In this document: one piece after another, positions 7,348 to 13,868 of the stretch | Position numbering within the stretch: position 1 is the stretch's first letter | Layout of the letters: every line of letters begins with the position of its first letter | Virus record (IMG/VR): IMGVR_UViG_3300022594_000519 | Coordinates: 1 to 22,558 of that record | DNA from: a virus | DNA: 22,558 nucleotides | Strand: one strand, 5' to 3' | Notes under the pieces: model-generated | The model's input: the letters and a program-made list of their open reading frames with translations, nothing else | Told to the model about the DNA's origin: nothing | The model's database searches: none | Translations under genes and position numbers: made by a program

Positions 7348-8261
7348 TTGAATTATGGGTTGACAAATACCGTCCAAAGTCCATCGAAGGTTATGTATGG
7401 CGTGATAACGCACAGCGTAGACAAGTTGAAAGTTGGATTAAAGACAAGAGCATTCCGCACTTGTTGTTAAGTGGTACTCCAGGTATTGGTAAAACTACTA
7501 TGGCTAAAATGCTAGTCAACGAAATCGGTATTGAAGATGCTGATGTGTTAGAAGTTAACGCAAGTCGCGAAACTGGTATTGATTTTATTCGTAACAAGAT
7601 TGTTCCGTTTATTCAAAGTATTGCATGGGGTCCATTTAAAGTTGTGCTACTGGACGAAGCAGACCGTTTGAGTCCGCAAGCGCAAGACTCGTTAAAAGGT
7701 ATTATCGAAGAGTACAGCAGTTTTGCTAGATTTATTCTTACTTGTAATAATCCTAACATGGTTGTTCCAGCACTACACAGTCGCTGTCAACAGTTCCATT
7801 TTACTAAGCTAGACCAAACAGAGTTTACAGTTCGTGCGGCTACTATCTTAGGAGATGAAGAAGTTGAATTTGATTTAGAAACATTAGACTTGTATGTATC
7901 TAGCACTTATCCAGATTTGCGTAAATGCTTGAACTTGCTACAACAAAATACTAGCGAAGGCAGATTACACTCGCCTCATAAAGAAGATGCTGGTACATTA
8001 GACTATAAGTTTGAAATGGTTGAGCTGTTTAAAGCTGGTAAAATACAAGAAGCACGTAAAATGCTTTGTAGTAAGGCTCGCCCAGAAGAAATGAGCGATA
8101 TCTATCGCTGGATGTATGACAACATCGAAGTGTTTAGTCCAGACGAAGCAATACAGAATAAAGCTATCTTAATTATTAAACAAGGACTTGTGGATCATAC
8201 TTTGGTAATTGATCCAGAGATTAACTTGGCCGCAACACTTATTAGAATCGCTAACCTATGA
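7344..8261 (+). CDS. 44: Sliding clamp loader ATPase subunit, gp44-like
   Basis: The 305-residue AAA+ ATPase starts with W-V-D-K-Y-R-P-K, the RFC/gp44 box. It has Walker A G-T-P-G-I-G-K-T at 44-51, Walker B V-V-L-L-D-E-A-D at 100-107, and the S-R-C arginine-finger motif at 146-148. T4 gp44, with gp62, opens and loads the gp45 sliding clamp onto primer-template DNA. Here no gp62 or gp45 gene follows; dCMP deaminase comes next (ATGA overlap), so the partners must lie outside the window. The length is near that of T4 gp44 (319 residues). All key residues are present, so it should be active. Confidence 0.93.
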   Translation: MIELWVDKYRPKSIEGYVWRDNAQRRQVESWIKDKSIPHLLLSGTPGIGKTTMAKMLVNEIGIEDADVLEVNASRETGIDFIRNKIVPFIQSIAWGPFKVVLLDEADRLSPQAQDSLKGIIEEYSSFARFILTCNNPNMVVPALHSRCQQFHFTKLDQTEFTVRAATILGDEEVEFDLETLDLYVSSTYPDLRKCLNLLQQNTSEGRLHSPHKEDAGTLDYKFEMVELFKAGKIQEARKMLCSKARPEEMSDIYRWMYDNIEVFSPDEAIQNKAILIIKQGLVDHTLVIDPEINLAATLIRIANL

Positions 8262-8710
8262 AACCAAAGTTTATCTATGCCTACATGAAAACTGCCGAAG
8301 TGTTTGCAGAGCTTAGTCATGCACGTAGATTACACGTTGGTGCTATCATTGTTAAGGACGATAGAATTATTAGTATCGGCTACAATGGTATGCCCGCAGG
8401 ATGGGATAATAACTGCGAGTATGAACTACTCGAAGATAATGGCGACGATGAACCTGAAGTAGTATTAAAAACTAAACCGGAGGTCTTACATGCTGAAACA
8501 AATGCAATCGCTAAATTGGCTAAAAGCAATGAGTCTGGGCTCGATGCTTATATGTTTATTACTCACGCTCCTTGTTTGGATTGCGCCAAACTTATATACC
8601 AGTCTGGCATTCGGAGTGTCTTTTATCGTGACGCTTATCGTAGCGAAGATGGAATACGTTTTCTCGAACAGTCAAAGGTAGCAGTTACACAAGTGAAAAA
8701 GGAGTCTTAG
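8258..8710 (+). CDS. cd: dCMP deaminase
   Basis: The 150-residue cytidine/deoxycytidylate deaminase-family enzyme carries H78-A-E80 (zinc ligand His and catalytic Glu) and P105-C106-x-x-C109 (zinc ligands). R24-x-x-x-V-G-A and G41-Y-N-G-M-P are typical of dCMP deaminases. The family converts dCMP to dUMP, feeding thymidylate synthesis for phage DNA. It is somewhat shorter than T4 Cd (about 193 residues). It overlaps gp44 by ATGA and is the last + strand gene before a bidirectional terminator; its final codons form the terminator's 5' arm. Confidence 0.9.
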   Translation: MKPKFIYAYMKTAEVFAELSHARRLHVGAIIVKDDRIISIGYNGMPAGWDNNCEYELLEDNGDDEPEVVLKTKPEVLHAETNAIAKLAKSNESGLDAYMFITHAPCLDCAKLIYQSGIRSVFYRDAYRSEDGIRFLEQSKVAVTQVKKES

Positions 8711-8721
8711 GACTCCTTTTT
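8696..8721. terminator. Bidirectional intrinsic terminator
   Basis: AAAAAGGAGTC, loop TTAG, GACTCCTTTTT: an 11-bp perfect stem with A-run and T-run flanks, so it works on either strand. It separates the convergent dCMP deaminase and phoH genes and includes the deaminase stop codon in its loop. Confidence 0.9.
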
Positions 8722-8732
8722 CTACGACAATC

Positions 8733-8750
8733 TAAAGTATTTCTACTTTA
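8733..8750 (-). other. Small hairpin at the phoH stop codon
   Basis: Read on the minus strand, TAAAGTA and TACTTTA form a 7-bp stem with a GAAA tetraloop, starting at the phoH stop codon. It lies just ahead of the main terminator for that strand and may stabilise the phoH mRNA end. Confidence 0.45.
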
Positions 8751-9467
8751 TTCTCCATACACTGCTAACACCTCCTTCACAGCGTTATGGCGTTCGATGT
8801 CCTTGGCTTCAAATTGAATGATGTCAATATGTTCCAAATATTCTTTTTGTTCGAGCAGTTTGCAGAAATCAATCAGACCATTATCGCTCAATCGGTCTGC
8901 TTGTGCCAAATCTCCAGTGACTACCATCTTAGAGCCCTCTCCTAAACGGGTTAGTAGCATTTTCATTTGATTGACAGTTGCATTTTGCATTTCGTCTGCA
9001 ACTATGTATGCGTTTTTAAATGTGCGTCCACGCATATACGCAAGTGGGCTTATCTCAATAACACCTTCCTCTAGCATTTTGGCTATTTCTTTAGTTTGAT
9101 AATATTCTCCGAGTACGTCAAATATAGGACGAGTCCAAGGTGCCATCTTTTCATTTAAGTCACCTGGTAAAAATCCTAAATCTTCGTCTACGGAAACGGC
9201 GGGTCTTGTCACAACGATTTTGTCAACCTTGCCTTCCTGAAACAACTTAACTCCATATTGTACAGCCAACATAGTTTTACCCGTACCGGCTGGGCCGATA
9301 GCAAGTACTATGCTTGTATGTTCTGCGTACAATTTACTGAGATATAGTTTCTGATTAGCATTACGTGCCTGAATTGACACACGTTGCTTTTTCGCCGGAA
9401 GATATGGCTGAAAATCAATTATGTTAACTTCTGATGTAAAACGCTTTTTCACTCGTTGTTTACTCAT
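8748..9467 (-). CDS. phoH: PhoH-like ATPase
   Basis: The 239-residue PhoH-family protein has Walker A G-P-A-G-T-G-K-T at 58-65, V-V-T-R-P-A-V at 85-91, Walker B V-A-D-E-M-Q-N at 156-162, and the conserved T-G-D near 184-186. PhoH proteins are P-loop ATPases related to helicase cores and are widespread in aquatic phages. The host family is often linked to phosphate starvation or RNA metabolism, but the role in phages is unsettled. It is the only minus-strand gene here, with its own structured leader (9497-9540) and its own terminator, so it forms a separate transcription unit. All ATPase motifs are intact. Confidence 0.93.
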   Translation of the reverse strand: MSKQRVKKRFTSEVNIIDFQPYLPAKKQRVSIQARNANQKLYLSKLYAEHTSIVLAIGPAGTGKTMLAVQYGVKLFQEGKVDKIVVTRPAVSVDEDLGFLPGDLNEKMAPWTRPIFDVLGEYYQTKEIAKMLEEGVIEISPLAYMRGRTFKNAYIVADEMQNATVNQMKMLLTRLGEGSKMVVTGDLAQADRLSDNGLIDFCKLLEQKEYLEHIDIIQFEAKDIERHNAVKEVLAVYGE

Positions 9468-9496
9468 CTAGTCTGCTCCTACTCTACATGGTTAAA

Positions 9497-9540
9497 GTAG
9501 GACTTGTAGTGACCGCCTTTGATAACTACAGAGGTCCTAC
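9497..9540 (-). promoter_or_regulatory. Two-part hairpin upstream of phoH
   Basis: GTAGGAC (9497-9503) pairs with GTCCTAC (9534-9540), and inside it TGTAGT (9505-9510) pairs with ACTACA (9525-9530). The stems are separated by a small internal loop and closed by a 14-base loop. It lies about 30 bases upstream of the phoH start on the minus strand, within the 115-base gap between divergent genes. It could be a leader control element for phoH or a protein-binding inverted repeat. No convincing -35/-10 pair was found beside it. Confidence 0.45.
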
Positions 9541-9582
9541 ACTATTATTTACTGTTTTCACAAAAGAATAAACTGCTAATGT

Positions 9583-10251
9583 ATGAAAACAAATCAGCTA
9601 AATAATGTAGTAGAAATGGGCCCACAAATTATGCACCACGACATATTAGACGTTATAAACAACATTCAAGAACTATACGAAAATAACAGCAATCTAGCCG
9701 CGTTAAAAGACTTTGAACGTGTTCTAGATGAAATGGATATGTACGTATATAAAAACTGGCTAGATGGCGAGTTAGCCTACGGCCCACGTGTAGAGCGTCA
9801 CTGGATTACAGCAGGCTTTATGTGGCCTAGAGATAAGATGCCAGACCCAGAAGCTGGTAAACGTTTATTAGAACTAGGCTGTAAAATCAGCTATCAGAAA
9901 AGTCATCTAGTAGAAGCACGTACTATTCGTAAACCAGAAGACATTCGTCCTGGTACAAAGAAAGGTAAGTTAGATCGCAAGCCTGTTTGGATTGTAGAAT
10001 TAACAATGCCTAAGAAATTAGTGTTCGATGTTTACAAAGGTTACATGAACAAGATGCGCGAAGAAATGGGCGCAGACGGATTGAAGACAAACACACCAAC
10101 ACCATTAGATACTAATGCGGCTCAACAAATTAGCCCAGCACCAAGTATGCCTATGGGAGGAGCACCAGGCGGAGCAGGAGCACCAACTCCAACACCAGGC
10201 GGTGGAGCACCAGCAATGGGCGCGGCTCCAACACCAGGAGCACCAGCATAA
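9583..10251 (+). CDS. Unrecognised phage protein with Pro/Gly/Ala-rich tail
   Basis: The 222-residue protein has an acidic helical N-terminal part (about 1-60). A basic central domain follows, with [12 protein letters not shown] and [13 protein letters not shown]. From about residue 182 to the end it is low-complexity sequence of Pro, Gly, Ala and Thr with G-A-P and P-T-P repeats. The tail is probably disordered. No signal peptide, membrane segment or catalytic motif is seen. It is coupled to the next gene by TAATG. The divergent phoH gene shares its upstream region. I do not recognise the family. Confidence 0.75.
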   Translation: MKTNQLNNVVEMGPQIMHHDILDVINNIQELYENNSNLAALKDFERVLDEMDMYVYKNWLDGELAYGPRVERHWITAGFMWPRDKMPDPEAGKRLLELGCKISYQKSHLVEARTIRKPEDIRPGTKKGKLDRKPVWIVELTMPKKLVFDVYKGYMNKMREEMGADGLKTNTPTPLDTNAAQQISPAPSMPMGGAPGGAGAPTPTPGGGAPAMGAAPTPGAPA

Positions 10252-10994
10252 TGGAATTATCTGAAGCATTACGTGCCAGCGATCTTAAAAACTTAGTCAA
10301 GAATGTTTTTGATGTAGATGCATATAAAAGTAAGATTGGCAATGATAGAGATATCGTTGTACTTTCTTTTACAGTTGACAGCAAAGATCCAGCAGAAGAC
10401 TTAGAACATTTCTTTGAAATGGGTTATCAGTTTGTCATGGATGCTGAAGCGACATCGGGTGAAATGGACGATGGTAAACATCGCGTGTTTGTTGAAATAG
10501 AACGTAGCCGTCATATTGCAGAACAAATCATGGAATTAGTAGACGGTGTTAAAAAACTTACAGGTTTGGAAGATGTACGTTTCCGTTATCATAAAGAATT
10601 TAAAAGCGAAGAAGCTACAGAAGAAAACTTAGCTAGTAAAATTCCAGTTGATCCTGCTAGCTACGATCAACAAATACAAGAAAGCACACTAAACAATTTT
10701 AGTAATTTTTTCCGTAATAGTTATGTCGATGACATCAAGCTACTAGGGGAGAATATTAAATTCAAACGTATCTATAAAGATCCAATTGAATTTAAAATAG
10801 TAAACTTCGGCGACAAATATGAGATGCATGAGTCGTTAACGGGGGCGGTTATGTTGGAAACAAAGCATATTTCAGAATCTTTGTTTTTAACAAAATATAT
10901 CGGCGATTACAATATTACAAAAATAGGTAATCAATACATCTTTGAAAACAAAGATTACGCACTTATATTGGAGAAAGCGAATGTCGGATTTTAA
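10251..10994 (+). CDS. Unrecognised phage protein
   Basis: The 247-residue acidic soluble protein has an N-terminal helical region, a stretch [16 protein letters not shown], and [22 protein letters not shown], which looks like an alternating alpha/beta domain. Its last 90 residues or so are beta-rich. No enzyme motif or membrane segment is visible. It is coupled by TAATG to the previous gene and overlaps the endolysin start by 14 bases, so it is expressed with the lysis region. It is probably a virion or late accessory protein, by position only. Confidence 0.7.
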   Translation: MELSEALRASDLKNLVKNVFDVDAYKSKIGNDRDIVVLSFTVDSKDPAEDLEHFFEMGYQFVMDAEATSGEMDDGKHRVFVEIERSRHIAEQIMELVDGVKKLTGLEDVRFRYHKEFKSEEATEENLASKIPVDPASYDQQIQESTLNNFSNFFRNSYVDDIKLLGENIKFKRIYKDPIEFKIVNFGDKYEMHESLTGAVMLETKHISESLFLTKYIGDYNITKIGNQYIFENKDYALILEKANVGF

Positions 10995-11607
10995 TTTCGA
11001 TTTTACATTAGATAAATTTAAAACAATTATTGGTAATAACCCATATGCAGACCATTGGTATGAAGCACTATGTGAAATACTACCAGATTATGATATTAAT
11101 ACAGTACCACGTGTTGCGGCATTCTTAGCACAAACAGCACACGAATCAGGTGGATACAAAGCCATTAAAGAAAACTTAAACTATAAAGCAGAAAGTTTAT
11201 GTAAAGTGTGGCCTAAGTATTTCAATGCTAGTAATGCTAACGAGTATGCTCACAATCAAGAAAAAATTGCCAACAGAGCTTATGCTAATCGTATGGGCAA
11301 TGGGCCAGAAGAATCAGGCGACGGTTACAAATTCTGTGGAAGAGGACTTATTCAATTGACTGGTAAAGACAACTATACACGTTATGCTCAAGCAACTGAT
11401 CAATCATTAGACGAAGCTAGTGAACACTTAACAACATTTGAAGGTTGTGTACAATCAGCGGCTTGGTTCTGGGAAGCTAACAACCTAAACCAATACGCAG
11501 ACACAGGCGATATTTTAACAATGACCAAACGTATTAACGGTGGTACATTAGGTTTAGAAGATCGTCAAAATCATTATAATCACGCTATTCAAGTATTACA
11601 AGGTTAA
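10981..11607 (+). CDS. Endolysin, GH19 (chitinase/muramidase-type) family
   Basis: I start this gene at 10981 because GGAGA lies 7 bases upstream; the upstream ATG at 10942 lacks a site and lies deeper in the preceding gene. The 208-residue product shows the GH19 pattern. A-Q-T-A-H-E-S-G-G (49-57) carries the likely catalytic E55; N-R-M-G-N and G-D-G-x-K-F-C-G-R-G-L-I-Q-L-T-G (113-128) follow; then an I-N-G-G motif (185-188). Phage GH19 proteins cut peptidoglycan glycan strands. There is no signal peptide, so it needs a holin to reach the cell wall. Spanin-like genes follow immediately. Confidence 0.88.
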   Translation: MSDFNFDFTLDKFKTIIGNNPYADHWYEALCEILPDYDINTVPRVAAFLAQTAHESGGYKAIKENLNYKAESLCKVWPKYFNASNANEYAHNQEKIANRAYANRMGNGPEESGDGYKFCGRGLIQLTGKDNYTRYAQATDQSLDEASEHLTTFEGCVQSAAWFWEANNLNQYADTGDILTMTKRINGGTLGLEDRQNHYNHAIQVLQG

Positions 11608-11609
11608 TC

Positions 11610-12059
11610 ATGTTAACATGGCTAATTGAACATACGCTACTACTTTTACCAACATGGTTTTGGTTTGTAGTAGCTGGTATCGGTGCAGTACTTTATTTCT
11701 TTAGCGATCTTGTAGGATTATTTCCCCCTGCAAAACCATATGCACGAATTATTAAAGTGTTAGGTGGAGTTGTATTATTAGCAGGTGTTTACTTAACTGG
11801 CGGAGCTGGTATTACTAGTTTGTGGCAAGAACAAGTAAATGATATGAAAGATAAAGTTGCTAAAGCTGAACAAGCTAGTGCTGATGCTAATTCACAAATT
11901 AAAACAGTTATACAAGAAAAAACAAAAGTTATACACGATACACAGATAATAGTACAGGAAAAAATTGTAAAAGATGCGGCCAAGATGGATGCTACTTGCA
12001 TAATCGATCCTGTTGCTATTGATGATTTAAATCAAGCGGCTGGAGGTAAGAAGAAATGA
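11610..12059 (+). CDS. Inner-membrane spanin-like (Rz-like) protein
   Basis: The 149-residue protein has two hydrophobic segments (about residues 11-34 and 47-68) joined by a loop with K-P-Y-A-R-I-I-K. A long Ala/Lys/Glu/Gln-rich coiled coil follows (about 72-120), and the end is T-C-I-I-D-P-V-A-I-D-D-L-N-Q-A-A plus lysines. The positive loop predicts both ends outside, which puts the coiled coil in the periplasm as expected for an inner-membrane spanin. It follows the endolysin by 2 bases and overlaps the lipoprotein gene by ATGA, the normal endolysin, i-spanin, o-spanin order. A holin function for the membrane pair is an alternative. Confidence 0.7.
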   Translation: MLTWLIEHTLLLLPTWFWFVVAGIGAVLYFFSDLVGLFPPAKPYARIIKVLGGVVLLAGVYLTGGAGITSLWQEQVNDMKDKVAKAEQASADANSQIKTVIQEKTKVIHDTQIIVQEKIVKDAAKMDATCIIDPVAIDDLNQAAGGKKK

Positions 12060-12325
12060 AACGTTTATTAATCTTATTTCCAGTAGTCGTGTTAGCAGGT
12101 TGTTTACAAACTGTTCCTGTTAAAATGAGTTTTCCATCTGTTCCAGAAGAACTTGCTCAAGCATGTCCAGATTTACAACAAGTAGAGCCGGGCACAACTA
12201 AACTAAGCGATGTTGTTAGTGTTGTTTCAAAGAACTACGGACAATATCAGGAGTGTCAAGTTAAAGTTGATCAGTGGATACAGTGGTACAATACACAGAA
12301 GAAGATCTTCGAGGAGGTTAAATGA
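12056..12325 (+). CDS. Outer-membrane spanin lipoprotein (Rz1-like)
   Basis: The 89-residue lipoprotein has the lipobox L-A-G-C with the lipidated Cys at residue 16. The mature part runs S-V-P-E-E-L-A-Q-A-C-P-D-L, then N-Y-G-Q-Y-Q-E-C, then W-I-Q-W-Y-N, a layout common in phage Rz1-like proteins with two Cys and an aromatic C-terminal helix. The outer-membrane partner is expected to bind the coiled coil encoded just upstream and fuse the two membranes at lysis. ATGA overlaps link it to both neighbours. The role is inferred from lipobox, size and position. Confidence 0.78.
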   Translation: MKRLLILFPVVVLAGCLQTVPVKMSFPSVPEELAQACPDLQQVEPGTTKLSDVVSVVSKNYGQYQECQVKVDQWIQWYNTQKKIFEEVK

Positions 12326-12726
12326 AACGCTTATTAACGGCAGTTTTATTAGCAACTAGTTTATCAGGATGTGCCATTTACGATGCTTATTTTATGGCAC
12401 GGTTTGACAACAACGAATACGCATTAATCAATCGTATTCGTACACAGGCAAATTTAGGTGCGGCCAAATGTGGCAAGCCTGAAGTTGTTGCTGAAGTAGA
12501 TGGCATTTGGCGTACGGCAGTAGAATTTAGAAATTACACACAGAGTATTCCACACAATGAAGAAGCAACTAAGATGGGCAACGAATTAGCAGAAATTGTT
12601 AAAGGGTTGAGCGATCGTTATCACGGAACTGAACCAGTTAGCATGATGTATTGTACTACAAAGTTTAGCAGTATTGAGCGTAATGCTGTTAACATACAAA
12701 ACGTTATCGGGAAGAAACCAAGATGA
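12322..12726 (+). CDS. Second lipoprotein, unknown role
   Basis: The 134-residue protein has a signal peptide ending in the lipobox L-S-G-C (Cys at residue 17) with Ala at +2, predicting an outer-membrane location. The mature domain is helical, with A-R-F-D-N-N-E-Y-A-L-I-N-R-I-R and two further Cys (C50 in A-A-K-C-G-K and C120 in M-M-Y-C-T-T) that could form a disulfide. It overlaps the spanin lipoprotein and the next gene by ATGA. It may assist lysis or modify the envelope; no family is recognised. Confidence 0.75.
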   Translation: MKRLLTAVLLATSLSGCAIYDAYFMARFDNNEYALINRIRTQANLGAAKCGKPEVVAEVDGIWRTAVEFRNYTQSIPHNEEATKMGNELAEIVKGLSDRYHGTEPVSMMYCTTKFSSIERNAVNIQNVIGKKPR

Positions 12727-12977
12727 GTCAAGATGTTCATAATGCCCTAGAGGCAATTTATAATACAGGCGATCCAGCGATGCAGGATCTTGCTAATCGT
12801 GCTTTGCAATTAAAAACAGCGTTAGAACAAAAGCAAATTAGCCCAAGTGAATTTAAAGAAATGGTTACAGACTTGTACCATGAAAAGAATATTAACGAAA
12901 GTGTGCAAGATTTAGAATTAAAAGAGCATATAAATACTACTATGAATGCTTTAATTAATTTAGCAAGTCTATATTAA
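12723..12977 (+). CDS. Small helical phage protein, unknown
   Basis: The 84-residue soluble helical protein contains D-L-A-N-R-A-L-Q-L-K-T-A-L-E-Q and I-S-P-S-E-F-K-E-M-V-T-D-L-Y-H-E. The I-S-P-x-E-F-x-E-M pattern is one I recall from small marine T4-like phage proteins. It has no signal peptide, although it sits between a lipoprotein and a holin-like gene. A perfect late-promoter octamer lies within it (12929-12936). The function is unknown. Confidence 0.7.
   Translation: MSQDVHNALEAIYNTGDPAMQDLANRALQLKTALEQKQISPSEFKEMVTDLYHEKNINESVQDLELKEHINTTMNALINLASLY
12929..12936 (+). promoter_or_regulatory. Perfect T4-type late promoter motif TATAAATA
   Basis: The octamer is identical to the T4 late promoter -10 element and lies 62 bases before the holin-like gene at 12999. 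That position would allow separate late expression of the holin. It lies inside a coding region, so chance cannot be excluded. Confidence 0.45.
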
Positions 12978-12998
12978 GTAGCGAAAGGAGCGAAAAAC

Positions 12999-13616
12999 AT
13001 GAGCGATAAAAAAGAAAGAGATCCGGAATGGATGCAAAAACTATGGCGTCCAGCAATGGGTTGGATGTACATGCTAATCTGTTTATTAGATATGGCAGTA
13101 TTTCCAGTCCTATGGTCATTGTTACAAGCAATGATGCACATGCCTATTACACAATGGAATCCACTAACACTTCAGGGTGCTGGTTTATTCCATATTGCGA
13201 TGGGTGCAGTATTAGGTATTAGTGCGTTTGGTCGTACACAAGAAAAACTAGCAGGCACAGCGGCTAACCCAACAGCAACAGCACAGATTACTACAAACAA
13301 TCAAAACATGACAGGCAACGTTGCTGGCGGTTTTGGTAGCAATCAAGGCGGTGGGTTCGGTGGTTCAGCAGGCGGATTTGGAGGAGCATCAAGTGGCGGA
13401 TTCGGTTCATCAACAGGCGGGGCTTCAGCATTTGGCGCACCTGCGGCAGGAGGCTTCGGTGCTTCCAGCGGTGGTTTTGGGGCAACAACATCTCCAGCAC
13501 CAGCCGCAAGTGGCTTTGGCGGAGGCGGCTTTGGAAGCTCACCTTCAACAACAGCACCAGTAACAACAACAGCAAGTGGTAAAAAGATCGTACCAACAGA
13601 CGATCCAGTTTTATAA
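12999..13616 (+). CDS. Holin-like membrane protein with FG-repeat tail
   Basis: The 205-residue protein follows a GAAAGGAGCG ribosome site. Residues 1-85 resemble small phage holins of the 3TM/GTA-type family. They show W-R-P-A-M-G-W near the start of a first membrane helix (about 18-42), and a second helix (about 61-78) ending in S-A-F-G-R-T-Q-E-K. From about residue 104 to 190 there is low-complexity Gly/Ser/Ala sequence with nine F-G dipeptides, mostly as G-G-F-G, unusual for a holin. The short end K-K-I-V-P-T-D-D-P-V-L is ordered again. The position after the spanins supports a lysis role; the tail could mediate self-association. A structural membrane protein is the alternative. Confidence 0.6.
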   Translation: MSDKKERDPEWMQKLWRPAMGWMYMLICLLDMAVFPVLWSLLQAMMHMPITQWNPLTLQGAGLFHIAMGAVLGISAFGRTQEKLAGTAANPTATAQITTNNQNMTGNVAGGFGSNQGGGFGGSAGGFGGASSGGFGSSTGGASAFGAPAAGGFGASSGGFGATTSPAPAASGFGGGGFGSSPSTTAPVTTTASGKKIVPTDDPVL

Positions 13617-13627
13617 GGACAATTAAA

Positions 13628-13804
13628 ATGAAAAAATTACTAGCACTATTAGCATTATGCGTAGCTACTACAGCATTCGCCGGCGGTGAAGCAAAAAAGG
13701 TTTGCGAAACTAACCCAAAAACAAAAAAGGAAGTTTGCAAAACCGTTAAAGTTCACAAGAAAGTAGAAGGCGATAAAGTTCCAGACGCTACCAAAAAGAA
13801 ATAA
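13628..13804 (+). CDS. Tiny secreted Lys-rich protein with two cysteines
   Basis: This 58-residue gene is short but clear. It has an A-G-G-A-C ribosome site at 13615-13619 and a textbook signal peptide (M-K-K-L-L-A-L-L-A-L, ending T-A-F-A at residue 18). The 40-residue mature part has K-K-V-C-E-T-N-P and K-E-V-C-K-T-V-K-V-H-K-K, giving two Cys 11 residues apart and about one third Lys. It would be periplasmic and strongly basic, with a possible disulfide. The basic charge suggests binding to lipopolysaccharide, peptidoglycan or nucleic acid, but that is a guess. It is the last gene before a strong terminator hairpin. Confidence 0.75.
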   Translation: MKKLLALLALCVATTAFAGGEAKKVCETNPKTKKEVCKTVKVHKKVEGDKVPDATKKK

Positions 13805-13815
13805 TTTCTTTAGGC

Positions 13816-13844
13816 TTGACAGGTCAAGTTAAATATAGTACACT
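13816..13844 (+). promoter_or_regulatory. Sigma70-type promoter for the dnaJ operon
   Basis: TTGACA (13816-13821, 6/6) and TACACT (13839-13844, 4/6) with a 17-base spacer. Transcription would start near 13851, giving a leader of only about 18 bases before the dnaJ ATG. The -35 box lies in the small palindrome CTTGACAGGTCAAG (13815-13828), a possible operator. The promoter is interleaved with the hairpin below. Confidence 0.55.
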
Positions 13845-13868
13845 AACTATATTACTTGACCTATTTTT
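13821..13868 (+). terminator. Intrinsic terminator hairpin, 17-bp stem
   Basis: AGGTCAAGT (13821-13829) pairs with ACTTGACCT (13854-13862), and AATATAGT (13832-13839) pairs with ACTATATT (13846-13853). A 2-base bulge separates the stems on one side, the loop is six bases (ACACTA), and ATTTTTA follows. It would end the lysis region transcript. The T-run abuts the dnaJ start codon, so transcripts that begin upstream would rarely express dnaJ. Confidence 0.8.

Noticed and set aside
10942-10980. A 13-residue longer start for the endolysin
   Set aside because: There is no ribosome site before 10942, while GGAGA precedes the ATG at 10981 and that start gives a normal GH19 endolysin N-terminus.
13321-13563. 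An 80-codon + strand frame inside the holin-like gene
   Set aside because: It is a shifted reading of the same repeats, with Gln/Ala/His-rich nonsense composition and no start signal.
13291-13740. A 149-codon minus-strand frame across the FG-repeat region
   Set aside because: It is an artefact of repetitive Gly/Ser codons in the holin-like gene; the product is Leu/Arg/Gln low complexity with no ribosome site.
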